Part shown: in pieces, positions 8,836 through 17,297 of the stretch
Position numbering within the stretch: position 1 is the stretch's first letter
How the letters are laid out: every line of letters starts with the position of its first letter
Assembly: GCA_003021045.1 (NCBI GenBank)
Contig: PXRN01000012.1
Span: forward strand, 42,957 to 106,956
Reading direction: 5' to 3'
Source of the DNA: Halobacteriales archaeon QS_4_69_34
GTDB taxonomy: Archaea; Halobacteriota; Halobacteria; Halobacteriales; Halococcaceae
DNA length: 64,000 nt
Made by a program: the position numbers and the translations under genes
Notes under the pieces: model-generated
Told to the model about the DNA's origin: nothing
Databases searched by the model: none
What the model saw: the letters and a program-made list of their open reading frames with translations, nothing else

Positions 8836-9168
8836 TCATTTCGAGCGGCCCGCGGGCCGGATCCGCTCGACCTCGACTTCGACGTGGACGCCCGGCGGGA
8901 ACGCGCCCTCGGCGACCGAGCGGGCGAACGCGTCGTGGCCCACGATGGCGACCGTCCGGACGTAGACGGCGTACTCCCAGTCGGGAAAGCGCGCGCCGTC
9001 GGCGTCGAGACGTTTGGACTGGGGGGCCCGGTGTTCGCTCGGCGGGTCGGCGTGGGGCCCCTTGAACTCGACGCCCTTCCGGCTCGCGGTCCGCTTGATC
9101 TCCCCGACGACCGATTCGAGCGTCGCCCGGTCGCCGCTCGAAAACCGAAGCGTCGTGACGAAGGGCAC
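8836..9168 (-). CDS. uS10/mL48-like small protein
   Basis: 110 aa. The stretch from PFVTTLRFSSGDRATLE to AVYVRTVAIVGHDAFARS follows the beta-alpha-beta pattern of ribosomal protein S10, with GVEFKGPHADPP in the place of the S10 loop. I know a haloarchaeal paralogue family named uS10/mL48. The GTG at 9168 is taken as the start because the upstream residues are not protein-like and the S10-type first strand begins here. It ends 29 bp upstream of the amidohydrolase start and may share its transcript. Ribosome association is inferred from the fold; it is not the main uS10. Confidence 0.7.
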   Translation of the reverse strand: MPFVTTLRFSSGDRATLESVVGEIKRTASRKGVEFKGPHADPPSEHRAPQSKRLDADGARFPDWEYAVYVRTVAIVGHDAFARSVAEGAFPPGVHVEVEVERIRPAGRSK

Positions 9169-9346
9169 GGGGACGTCCCTGCGGGCCGGTGGGTCAAAAG
9201 CGCTCCGGGCCGTCGGTCGAGCCACCGAACCGACTCCGAGGGCGGCGACCGCGCTCGTCGTCCCGCAGGGGCCGGGAACCCATCGAAGGGCCCGCCGAGC
9301 GGCGGCAAAACAACAGGGAGTTAAACGCCGGCGGAGTACGCCGGAC

Positions 9347-9772
9347 ATGGCAGTCGAAGCGACGAGTGCGGGGGCGATCCTCTTTCGGGACACGAGGGGC
9401 CACCGCGAGTATCTCCTGTTGAAGAGCCGCCCCGGCGACTGGGAGTTTCCCAAGGGTGGCATCGAGGGCGAGGAGGAGCTCCAGCAGACGGCGATCCGCG
9501 AGGTGAGCGAGGAGGCGGGCATCACGGACTTCCGGCTGATCGACGGCTTCCGCGAGGAGTACGACTACGTCTTCGAGGCCGGCGGCAAGACCATCCACAA
9601 GACCGTCCACCTGTTCATCGCCGAGTCACAGGAGGCGAGCGCGGAGCTCTCGACGGAGCACCACGACCACCAGTGGCGCGACTACGAGCAGGCGGTCAAC
9701 ACCATCACCCAGGACGGCCCGCGCGAGGTCTTCCTCGACGCCCACCGCTTTCTCGACGAGAACGGCTACTGA
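9347..9772 (+). CDS. Bis(5'-nucleosyl)-tetraphosphatase (Nudix hydrolase)
   Basis: 141 aa. It carries a full Nudix box (GGIEGEEELQQTAIREVSEE, followed by AGI), which binds Mg2+ and hydrolyses nucleoside diphosphates linked to another group. The ATSAGAILFRD start and the later HHDHQWRDYEQA match the asymmetrical Ap4A hydrolase subgroup found in archaea, which clears stress-linked Ap4A. The ATG at 9347 lies about 26 bp after TTAAAC, consistent with a leaderless message. It is divergent from the uS10-like gene. The family is certain; the exact substrate is inferred. Confidence 0.88.
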   Translation: MAVEATSAGAILFRDTRGHREYLLLKSRPGDWEFPKGGIEGEEELQQTAIREVSEEAGITDFRLIDGFREEYDYVFEAGGKTIHKTVHLFIAESQEASAELSTEHHDHQWRDYEQAVNTITQDGPREVFLDAHRFLDENGY

Positions 9773-9978
9773 TCGACACCGGCGGTGTCTCGAGTCTTCG
9801 CGCGAGAAACGCGACGACTGCAGTCGAACGGGACGAACGAATCCGTCCGCCGACTCCGGAGTCGCGGGTGGGCGATCGGGCGACCGAGTGGCCGTCGGAC
9901 CGACGACCGCCCCGACTACCGAACGCCGGTCGTCGGAACCCGGAAGCGGCTTGGCCGCCGCCGTCCGACGTGGGAACG

Positions 9979-11163
9979 ATGACGGCCGCCGGGAGCGAGT
10001 TCGGCTTCGAACTCCGGGTCTGTGCGTGGGCCGAGCGTGAGTGGCCGCCGGCGGGCGAGCGCGACCCCGCTATGGCCGTGTTCGTCGCGCGCCAGCTCGG
10101 CATCAAAGAGCGGCGCTGGGACACCATCGTCGTCGAGGCCGATCGGAGAGCACTCGAACGACGCGCGCACTTCGGCCCCGACGCGCTCGATTCGGACCTC
10201 CTGCACGTCGTTCGCGGCGCGCCTGCCGAGTGGGCGTACTACCGCGAGTGTCTCTCCGAGCCCGACTACCCGTGGCGGTACGTCCGCGAGGCCGTCCACC
10301 GGGCCGCCGATCGGGGGATCGTCGAGACCCGCCGATCGGGGGGTCGGATCGAGCTCCGCCGGAAGTGGGCCTACCCCGACTGGATCTCTCGGATCGTCGC
10401 CATCGAGAACAAGCCCGACCTCTCGGCGAGCGCCGCGCGCACCCTCGCCGGCCAGATCGAGCGCGACGTCGCCCTCGGGCTCGCCGATGAGGTGTGGGTC
10501 GCCACCCGCGCGACCGGCGCGTCGGTCGAGCCGGTGCTGTTCGAGGACCTCCCCGTCGAGGCGGGCGTCCTCGTGGTCGACGCGGACGGCGACGGCACGG
10601 ACGGCAAGCCCGAGGGTGGCGCGCGAAGCGGGAGGGGTATCGACGGCGTGCGCGTCGCGTGGCATCCCGCGACGCTCGCCCCTGAAACACCGGGGACGCG
10701 GATCGCCGAGCGGCCCGCCGGCAGCGAACACGACCGCTCGGCGGCACGCTTCGAGTACGTATCCCCGGAGTGGAAGGCCGACAAGCGCCGGGAGATCGCC
10801 GAGCGGGCCTACGGGCGCGGCTGGCGGGCTTACGCCGAGCGGATGCGCACCGACTGCCGGCACTTCGAGCTGCGGCGCGGCGGAAGCGGGGCCGGCGGTC
10901 GGGAGGCCGACGGGCGGGGTGCCGGAGACGCTGGCGGCGAGCCGGGAACCGCGAGCGCCGTCGGCGGGAACGCACTGCTACCGTGGTGTAGAGCGAAGGG
11001 ACGCCTGCAGACGACCACGGAGTGTGGGGACTCGTGTCCGGAGTTCGAACCCGAGCCACCGGCGTGGCGGACGCGGGGCTGGCCGATCGAGGGGGGCCCC
11101 GGACGGACGGCGGAGCGGCTGCTCGCGCGCCGGCGCGCGCGACGACGGCCCGACGCCGAGTGA
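9979..11163 (+). CDS. DUF5787 family protein, probable Fe-S PD-(D/E)XK nuclease
   Basis: 394 aa, assigned to haloarchaeal DUF5787 from memory of the family. Residues 98-130 look like a small winged helix (REAVHRAADRGIVETRRSGG). Directly after it comes a textbook PD-(D/E)XK core: P133-D134, then E143-N144-K145 in IVAIENKPDL, then Q159 in LAGQIERD. One Cys near the N-terminus (C15, RVCAWAE) and three near the C-terminus (C337, C349, C353) frame this core, as the four Fe-S ligands do in Cas4, AddB and Dna2 nucleases. Additional Cys at 91 and 293 are present. The gene stands alone. Nuclease activity and Fe-S binding are my inference. Confidence 0.75.
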   Translation: MTAAGSEFGFELRVCAWAEREWPPAGERDPAMAVFVARQLGIKERRWDTIVVEADRRALERRAHFGPDALDSDLLHVVRGAPAEWAYYRECLSEPDYPWRYVREAVHRAADRGIVETRRSGGRIELRRKWAYPDWISRIVAIENKPDLSASAARTLAGQIERDVALGLADEVWVATRATGASVEPVLFEDLPVEAGVLVVDADGDGTDGKPEGGARSGRGIDGVRVAWHPATLAPETPGTRIAERPAGSEHDRSAARFEYVSPEWKADKRREIAERAYGRGWRAYAERMRTDCRHFELRRGGSGAGGREADGRGAGDAGGEPGTASAVGGNALLPWCRAKGRLQTTTECGDSCPEFEPEPPAWRTRGWPIEGGPGRTAERLLARRRARRRPDAE

Positions 11164-11182
11164 GCGACGGGCGGGGCGGCGA

Positions 11183-11674
11183 TCAGTCGAGCCGTTCGAC
11201 GTCGACGGACTCGCGCTCGACGGCGAGGCGGAAGGTCGGCACCGCCCGGCGGACGACCTCGACGACACCTTTCCGTTCGAGCGCGCGCAGCGCCGAGCGG
11301 ACCTCCTCGGCCGTCGGATCGGTGTCGAAGGCGTCCCGAAGCGCGTGCAGTACCGCGACGACGCTCTTCGAGTCCTCGTCCGGTCCCGGAAGCACCTCGA
11401 AGGCCCGTGCCTGAAGCTCGGGCACGCGAACGATCCGGCCGTCCGGACCCTCCTCGACGCCGGGATCGACGTCGACGAGGTCGGCGGCCTCCGGGGTCGC
11501 GCGGACGAGGCTGTCCTCGTCGCGGTAGTAGTACTCCGAGAGCTCGGCTTCGAGGTAGGCGTGGACCTCGCTGCCGCTCTCGACGCCCCAGCGCTCCTGA
11601 AGGTCGGCGTTTTTCGTCGGCTGGAGGGCGACGACGTCCGCGAGCCGCTCGCGGGCCTGCTCGGGGAGGGCCAT
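11183..11674 (-). CDS. DUF5797 family protein (HTH-like, haloarchaeal)
   Basis: 163 aa beginning MALPEQARERLADVVALQPT. The first 60 residues (KNADLQERWGVESGSEVHAY) and the last third (DPTAEEVRSALRALERKGVV) each have the helix pattern of a winged helix, so it may bind nucleic acid. I recognise the haloarchaeal DUF5797 family, whose function is unknown. A GATATGCC box lies 27 bp before the ATG at 11674. It is convergent with the DUF5787 gene, the stop codons lying 20 bp apart. Confidence 0.75.
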   Translation of the reverse strand: MALPEQARERLADVVALQPTKNADLQERWGVESGSEVHAYLEAELSEYYYRDEDSLVRATPEAADLVDVDPGVEEGPDGRIVRVPELQARAFEVLPGPDEDSKSVVAVLHALRDAFDTDPTAEEVRSALRALERKGVVEVVRRAVPTFRLAVERESVDVERLD

Positions 11675-11696
11675 CGGGCCCCGCTACTCCGACCCG

Positions 11697-11706
11697 GCAT
11701 ATCGCC
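11697..11706 (-). promoter_or_regulatory. Putative TATA promoter of the DUF5797 gene
   Basis: Read on the minus strand, GGCGATATGC centres 27 bp upstream of the ATG at 11674, the usual TATA distance for a leaderless haloarchaeal transcript. No other candidate is seen in the 180-bp spacer. Confidence 0.45.
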
Positions 11707-11858
11707 CTTCCGGAATCGCACGGGCCGGCCGCGATCGGCTCCCGGCGAGCGCAGCCGACGGGCAGCCGGCGGCCGCGCGGGACTGCCGGCGGTCCGGGCG
11801 ATCGCGGGACTCTCGGTCGTCCGGGTGTGAAGCAGTCCGGACGGAAGCGGGCGTCGGG

Positions 11859-12695
11859 TCAGCCGCCGATGTAGACCTCTTGGATGTACTCGTCACCCCG
11901 GAGCTCCTCCGGCGTACCCTCGCGCTCGATGGAGCCGTTCTCGAGCAAGTAGATGCGGTCGGCGTGGTTCATCGCGAAGGTGACGTTCTGCTCGCAGAGC
12001 AGGATGGTGACGCCTTCCGCGCGCATCTCCTCGATGGCGTCGCTGATGTCTTCGAGGATGACGGGCGCGAGCCCGAGGGTCGGCTCGTCGAGCAGGAGGA
12101 GGTCCGGATCGCCCATCAGCGCGCGGCCGATGGCGAGCATCTGCTGCTCGCCGCCGCTCATCGTCCGGGCGTCCTGGTCGGCGCGCTCCTCAAGCCGGGG
12201 GAAGAGGTCGTAGGTCGAGGCGAGGCGTTCGTCGACGTCGCCGCTCCGGCGGTAGGCCCCGAGCGTGAGGTTGTCCTCGACGGTCATGTACCCGAAGAGG
12301 TCCCGGGTCTCGGTGCAGTGGATCAGCCCCTCCTCGACGAGCTCGTTGACCGAGCGCTCGCGCGCCTCCTGGCCGCGGTAGCGGACGCTCCCCTCGTAGT
12401 CCAGAAAGCCCATCACAGTGTCGGCCAGCGTCGACTTGCCCGCGCCGTTGGGACCGATGACCGCGACGATCTCGCCCTCGTCGACCGAGAGATCGATCCC
12501 GCGGAGCGCGACCACCTTGCCGTACGCCACTCGGAGGTCGGAAACCGAGAGGAGCTCCCCGTCGGCGATGGGGGCCGTCGCCTCCCCGCTCGTCCCTCCC
12601 TCTTCGAACAGCACGTCGGTGTCGACGCTCTCCGCGTCGTCCGTGCCGGCGTCGGTGCCTCTCGTGCCGTCGTCGGCGTCGCTGTCGGTGCTCAT
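11859..12695 (-). CDS. livF: Branched-chain amino acid-type ABC transporter ATPase (LivF-like)
   Basis: 278 aa ATP-binding subunit, last gene of the five-gene operon. It shows Walker A GPNGAGKST near residue 82, the LivF-type loop HCTETRDLFGYMTVEDNL, signature MSGGEQQM and Walker B DLLLLDEPTLGL. The C-terminal ENGSIEREGTPEEL is standard for the family. An acidic N-terminal extension of about 45 residues (DSDADDGTRGTDAGT...) precedes the ABC core and mirrors that of LivG. The start overlaps the livG stop by 4 bp (ATGA), indicating translational coupling. It works as a heterodimer with LivG on the cytoplasmic face. Confidence 0.93.
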   Translation of the reverse strand: MSTDSDADDGTRGTDAGTDDAESVDTDVLFEEGGTSGEATAPIADGELLSVSDLRVAYGKVVALRGIDLSVDEGEIVAVIGPNGAGKSTLADTVMGFLDYEGSVRYRGQEARERSVNELVEEGLIHCTETRDLFGYMTVEDNLTLGAYRRSGDVDERLASTYDLFPRLEERADQDARTMSGGEQQMLAIGRALMGDPDLLLLDEPTLGLAPVILEDISDAIEEMRAEGVTILLCEQNVTFAMNHADRIYLLENGSIEREGTPEELRGDEYIQEVYIGG

Positions 12696-13516
12696 AGCTC
12701 TCCACCCAAGTAGGCCTCCTGGACCTGCTCGTCGGTTCTGATCTCCTCGGGCGTCCCTTCGGCGATCATCGAGCCGAAGGTGATGACGATCGCGCGGTCG
12801 ATCAGGTCGAGCAGCCCGCGCATGTTGTGGTCGACGACGACCAGTGTCAGTCCCTCCGCGCGGAGGTCGGCGAGGAGGTCGGACACCTCCCCGACCTCCT
12901 GGTTCGACAGCCCGGCGAAGGGCTCGTCGACGAGGATCAGCTCGGGGTCGGTCGCCAGCGCCCGCCCGAGCTCGAGCCGCAGGAGGCCCGCGTGGGGGAG
13001 CTCGCCGGGCGTCTGGTCGAGCCGGTCGCCGAGGCCGACGCGCTCGCAGATCTCGACGGCCCGGTCGCGGGTCCCGCCGCGCAGTCCCGAGAGACTGAAC
13101 AGCTTGTCGGGCGTGAGCGCGAGCGCGACGTTCTTGACGACCGTGCGGTCGTACAGCGGGGCGAACGACTGGAACGTGCGTGCCATCCCCCGCTTGACCA
13201 TGTCGTAGGCGGACTCGCCGGTGACGTCCTCGCCGCGGTAGTAGACGGTGCCCTCGGTGGGCGGGTACGTCCCGGTGATGCAGTTGAACGTCGTCGACTT
13301 GCCCGCGCCGTTGGGGCCGATGAACCCGAGGATCTCCTGCTCTTGGACCGCAAACGAGAGGTCGTCGACCGCGGTCAGCCCGCCGAAGCGCTTCGTGAGG
13401 TGCTCGACGACGAGCACTCCGTCGTCCGGCCCGGCTGCAGTTTCGGCCGCCAATCCAGTTTCAGTTCCAGTGCTCGTGCTGTCGTCGCTCGTGTCGGCGT
13501 CGGTGGTCGTACTCAT
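12692..13516 (-). CDS. livG: Branched-chain amino acid-type ABC transporter ATPase (LivG-like)
   Basis: 274 aa ATP-binding subunit. Walker A GPNGAGKSTTFN, the LivG-type ARTFQSFAPLYDRTVVKNV segment, the signature-like LPHAGLLRLELGRAL and Walker B ELILVDEPFAGLS are visible. The canonical LSGGQ is replaced by LPHAG. LivG proteins usually show LxxGxQRxLEIARAL, so this degeneracy is notable. The start at 13516 gives a 35-residue acidic/Thr-Ser leader before VLVVEHLTKRFGG. It follows livM after 4 bp and overlaps livF by 4 bp. Confidence 0.92.
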   Translation of the reverse strand: MSTTTDADTSDDSTSTGTETGLAAETAAGPDDGVLVVEHLTKRFGGLTAVDDLSFAVQEQEILGFIGPNGAGKSTTFNCITGTYPPTEGTVYYRGEDVTGESAYDMVKRGMARTFQSFAPLYDRTVVKNVALALTPDKLFSLSGLRGGTRDRAVEICERVGLGDRLDQTPGELPHAGLLRLELGRALATDPELILVDEPFAGLSNQEVGEVSDLLADLRAEGLTLVVVDHNMRGLLDLIDRAIVITFGSMIAEGTPEEIRTDEQVQEAYLGGEL

Positions 13517-13520
13517 GTGA

Positions 13521-14879
13521 TTATCTCCTGTATTCCCGGATGACGCGCCGGGTACGATCGAGCGCGTCGTGTCCGTACTCGAGCGCGCGCTTGCGATAGC
13601 GTTCGACCGTGCGTTCGAACCCGCTCGGTCCGCCCGGACCGGAGGTCGCTTCGAGGTTCCGCCGGCCGGCCGGCTCGAACTCGGTTTCGGCCCAGCTCTC
13701 CCCGCCGTCGGCGGCCGCCTCTCGGTCGCCACGGCGCTGGCGCAGCCACGTCAGCGCGTCCCGACCGAGCTCGATGTTGCCGGGAACGATCCCCTCCGGG
13801 AGGAAAAAGAGCGTCAGGACGCCGATGAGAAACAGCGGTAGCGGGAACAGATCCTCGAGGCTCTGGCCGACGAGCGGGAGTTGGAACTGGAGTGTGGACA
13901 GCCCGAAGATGAACTCGGTGAGCTCGAAGGCGAACGCGCCGACCGCGGCCCCGACGATCGTCCCGATGCCGCCGATGACGGCGGCGATAATGACCGTGAG
14001 GCTCAGCTCGATGGTGAGCAGCTGTTGGGGCAGCGGGTTGAGCGCCGGAGAGTGAACGGCCATCGCACCGGCGAGTCCCCCGACCGCCGCCGAGAGGACG
14101 AACGCGAAGATCTTGAACTTCGCGGGGTTGAGCCCCGAGGCCGCGACGGCGCTCTCGTCCTCGCTGATCGCCTTGAAGACGTTCCCGGCGTCCGAGCGCG
14201 TGATCGCGAGCAACACCACGAGCACGATCAAAAAGAGCAGGAAGGCCACGTAGTAGCTGGCGAGGTTCCCGACGACGAACCTGCCCAGCCCCCCGAGTTC
14301 GCCGACAGTGATGACCGCTCCCGGCTGGGCACCCACGAGCGGCGTCGTCGGGGTTGTGAAGCCGCTGTTGCCGCCGAGCCCCCCGGGCGCGATGAACAGG
14401 AAGCTATCGCTGAACAGCACGAACAGCTGGCGCGTGATGGGGATCAAGATCAGCGTGATCAGCGCGAGGTAGGGCCCTCTGACGCGTAGCGCCGGCACGC
14501 CGATGAGCAGGCCGCCCAGTGCGGCCACGGCGGTAGCGATCGGGATCGACAGGAAGGGATTGAGCCCGTGTTGGATGTTAAGGATCGCCGAGCCGTAGCC
14601 CCCGAGCGTGAAGAAGAAGGCGTGTCCGAGGCTGATCTGGCCGGTGTACCCCGAGACCGCATCCCAGCTCATGGCGAACAGCATCAGGTAGATCGCGCCG
14701 ATGAACGTCGGGATGTCCGTCGTCGGGACGAACAGCGGAAAGATCGCCAACAGGACCAGCCCGACGAGCCCGAACTGGTGGCGCAGCGGCAGCGAGCGCG
14801 GGTCGAGCAGCGACGTCAGGTCGCCCCCCCGGCCCCGGCCCCGGTCGTCGTGGCCGTCGCGGTCAGTGGCGGTCGACAT
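13521..14879 (-). CDS. livM: Branched-chain amino acid-type ABC transporter permease (LivM-like)
   Basis: 452 aa membrane permease with about 10 hydrophobic segments. SGYTGQISLGHAFFFTLGGY and the later AAVIGGIGTIVGAAVGAF are the conserved LivM membrane motifs; the cytoplasmic coupling loop contains SDAGNVFKAISEDESAVAASG, whose ED-A segment contacts the ATPases. The protein is longer than bacterial LivM because of an N-terminal charged leader and a C-terminal soluble tail of about 95 residues rich in Arg/Glu. The ATG at 14879 follows the livH stop codon directly (TAGATG). Confidence 0.92.
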   Translation of the reverse strand: MSTATDRDGHDDRGRGRGGDLTSLLDPRSLPLRHQFGLVGLVLLAIFPLFVPTTDIPTFIGAIYLMLFAMSWDAVSGYTGQISLGHAFFFTLGGYGSAILNIQHGLNPFLSIPIATAVAALGGLLIGVPALRVRGPYLALITLILIPITRQLFVLFSDSFLFIAPGGLGGNSGFTTPTTPLVGAQPGAVITVGELGGLGRFVVGNLASYYVAFLLFLIVLVVLLAITRSDAGNVFKAISEDESAVAASGLNPAKFKIFAFVLSAAVGGLAGAMAVHSPALNPLPQQLLTIELSLTVIIAAVIGGIGTIVGAAVGAFAFELTEFIFGLSTLQFQLPLVGQSLEDLFPLPLFLIGVLTLFFLPEGIVPGNIELGRDALTWLRQRRGDREAAADGGESWAETEFEPAGRRNLEATSGPGGPSGFERTVERYRKRALEYGHDALDRTRRVIREYRR

Positions 14880-15764
14880 CTATGCCGTCGCCTCCCGGCC
14901 GAGCAGGCCCTGCGGTCGTACCAGCAGGACGACGATGAGGATGGCGAGGCCTGTAAGGCCCGCCAGCTGTGGATCGAAAATCGAGACGGTGATCGTGTCG
15001 ATGAACCCGATAATGTACGCACCGATGACGCTCCCGCGGATCGATCCCAGTCCGCCGAGGACGACGATCGCAAACGAGAGCACCAGCGGACTGATCCCCA
15101 TGTCCCAGCTCCCGCCCTGCAGGGAGGTGAGGAGCACGCCGGCGAAGCCCGCGAACAGTCCGCCGATGATCCACGTATAGAGGTTGATCCGGGTGCTCGG
15201 GATGCCCACGAGGGAGGCCCCCTTGTCGCTCATGCTCACCGCGAGGATCGCCTTCCCGGTCGCGGTGTAGTTGACGAACGCGAACAGCGCCCCGATCAGC
15301 ACCCACGAGGCGACGAAGATGAAGATGGAGACGTTCTCCACCGGGGTGCCGAGGAACGACGTCGATCCACCGATGATCTGGGGGATCGAGATCGTCCCGG
15401 CCTGCCCGAAGATGCGGAGCCCGTTGGTGATCATGAACCCGATGATCAGCGTCAGCAACAACACGACCACGGCGTCGTCCTGGACGAACTGCACGACGCC
15501 GAGGTAGAGCGCGGCCGCGACGAGCCCCCCGAGGAGCGCGCCGGCGAGGAGGCCGGCCCAGATCGAGAGCCCGAGCGCACCGGTGGTCCAGAAGGCGGTG
15601 AAGCCCCCGACGGTGATCAGCGCGCCGTGGGCGAGGTTGAGGACGCCGCCGACGCCGAAGATCATCGTGAAGCCGATGGCGACGAGGGCGTACAGCGCCG
15701 AGATCGACAGCGCGTTCAGGAGGACGTTCGCGTAGTTCGTCTGGAGGGAAACGAGTTCGAGCAT
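14880..15764 (-). CDS. livH: Branched-chain amino acid-type ABC transporter permease (LivH-like)
   Basis: 294 aa permease with about 8 membrane segments. ALYALVAIGFTMIFGVGGVL and NLAHGALITVGGF are the LivH signature, and MSDKGASLVGIPSTRINLYT is the coupling loop. The end VLLVRPQGLLGREA is the standard LivH C-terminus. The start at 15764 leaves 2 bp after the stop of the binding-protein gene. It pairs with LivM to form the membrane channel. Confidence 0.93.
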   Translation of the reverse strand: MLELVSLQTNYANVLLNALSISALYALVAIGFTMIFGVGGVLNLAHGALITVGGFTAFWTTGALGLSIWAGLLAGALLGGLVAAALYLGVVQFVQDDAVVVLLLTLIIGFMITNGLRIFGQAGTISIPQIIGGSTSFLGTPVENVSIFIFVASWVLIGALFAFVNYTATGKAILAVSMSDKGASLVGIPSTRINLYTWIIGGLFAGFAGVLLTSLQGGSWDMGISPLVLSFAIVVLGGLGSIRGSVIGAYIIGFIDTITVSIFDPQLAGLTGLAILIVVLLVRPQGLLGREATA

Positions 15765-15766
15765 CG

Positions 15767-17149
15767 TTATCGCATCCAGGGGGGCTTGACGTAGTCGGCG
15801 CTCTTGTTGTCGGGGTAAGTCGCCCCTTCCTCGGTGGAGACGCTCTGTGGGGGGTAGAACGACTCCTGGACGCCGCCGCTCTCGACGGAAATGCCCTTGT
15901 CGGAGGTCGAGGGAGCCTCCTGCCACTGCTGGTAGACGGGCACGCCCGTCTCGAAGCCGCCGTACACCGGGTCGTGGGCGAACTTCGCGTCCGGGCCGCG
16001 GAACTCGAATCGCGGAATGATCGTGCCGTTCGTGTACTCCATCTGTTCTAAGTAGTTGATGATCCCGTCGGTGTCCTCGGTTCCGCCGACGTTCTCGACG
16101 GCCTCGTTGTACATGTTGACCGCGTCGAAGCTGATGGGGCCGTTGTACATCGGCGCGCCGCCGAAGGCCTCCATGTAGCGTTTCATGAACTTCTGGGTCC
16201 GCTCGGTGTTGCGCGTCTGGGGAGTCATCGCGTTCATCGTGAACAGCGCTTCACACCGGCCGCCGGTCGCCTCCCAGTAGTTGGGCTGCTGGCCGAAGAC
16301 GTGGATGCCGCCCATCTCGAAGGGGTACTGCTTGTTCGCCCACTGGGTGACGGCCTTCGTGCCCGTGAGCGCGAGGAAGACAAAGCAGATGTCCGCGCCG
16401 GCCTGTGCGACCTGATCGAAGATCGGCTGCCACGTCCGGACGTTCGTCGAGGTCTTGGTGAAGATCGGCACGTCGAGGACCTCCTGGATCGGACGGAGCC
16501 GCTCGGCGAAAGGCCGGAGGGCGTCGAAGTTCTCGACGAGGACGGCCGCGGTCTCCCAGCCGAAGTCCCCGGCCTTGGCCTTGGTGAACTCCAGTTGGGC
16601 GTCCGCGAGGTCGAAGGAGTTGATCGGTCCCGGCCGGAAGTGGTACTTGTACCGCTCGTACTGCTCGTTGACCAGCCGGGCGGGCCTGGGACCGGCCGCA
16701 CCCGTGGTCATGTGGATCCTCTGGCTGTCGGCGATCAGGGGCAGGATCGCGTTGAGCGCGGTCGTCCGGAAGGTCCCGATCGTCATGTCACAGTTCTCCT
16801 CGGCGACGAGCCGGCGGTACTCCTGTTCGGCCTTGCCGGGCAGGCCCCGCGTGTTGCCGGTGAGGACCTCCACTTGCTTGCCGCCGATGCCGCCGCCCTG
16901 TGCGTTGAGCTGCTCGGCGGCGAGCTTCGCGCCGTTGCCGATCGACTCGCCGAGCGCCTTGACTTCCGGGCCGAGCGCGCCGATTCTGAACGTGTCGTCG
17001 CCGGCCTGAGGGGGCTCGCCGGTGACGATGCTGCGCGCGATGCTGCCCTGACAGCCCGCGAGCGCGGCCGCCCCGCCGGCAGCGGCGGTCCCCTTCAGAA
17101 AGTCCCGCCGGCGCGTCCGGCTGTCGGGACGCCTATCACGATCTACCAT
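15767..17149 (-). CDS. ABC transporter substrate-binding lipoprotein (LivK/urea-amide type), Tat-exported
   Basis: 460 aa receptor of the periplasmic-binding type I fold. The N-terminus has a twin-arginine signal (TRRRDFLKG), a hydrophobic stretch and a lipobox ending LAGC, so the mature protein is anchored outside the membrane by a lipidated Cys. FRIGALGPEVKALGESIGNG is the start of the first lobe, where such receptors hold the ligand carboxylate. First gene of the five-gene liv-type operon; the spacing to livH is 2 bp. The ligand may be a branched-chain amino acid, another amino acid or an amide; the sequence does not decide. It is divergent from the lipoprotein gene at 17298. Confidence 0.9.
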   Translation of the reverse strand: MVDRDRRPDSRTRRRDFLKGTAAAGGAAALAGCQGSIARSIVTGEPPQAGDDTFRIGALGPEVKALGESIGNGAKLAAEQLNAQGGGIGGKQVEVLTGNTRGLPGKAEQEYRRLVAEENCDMTIGTFRTTALNAILPLIADSQRIHMTTGAAGPRPARLVNEQYERYKYHFRPGPINSFDLADAQLEFTKAKAGDFGWETAAVLVENFDALRPFAERLRPIQEVLDVPIFTKTSTNVRTWQPIFDQVAQAGADICFVFLALTGTKAVTQWANKQYPFEMGGIHVFGQQPNYWEATGGRCEALFTMNAMTPQTRNTERTQKFMKRYMEAFGGAPMYNGPISFDAVNMYNEAVENVGGTEDTDGIINYLEQMEYTNGTIIPRFEFRGPDAKFAHDPVYGGFETGVPVYQQWQEAPSTSDKGISVESGGVQESFYPPQSVSTEEGATYPDNKSADYVKPPWMR

Positions 17150-17297
17150 GTGCGATCTGTGGTAGCCGTCTGCGCAACGGGGCAAAAGCGTTTCGCAAGC
17201 GCGACCGGTGTTCGATGCGGCGGTTTGCGTCGGCGACGCAGCCGGGAAGGCAGACACAAAGACTATTACAGACTAGGGGCACGTTAAACACGAGAAC

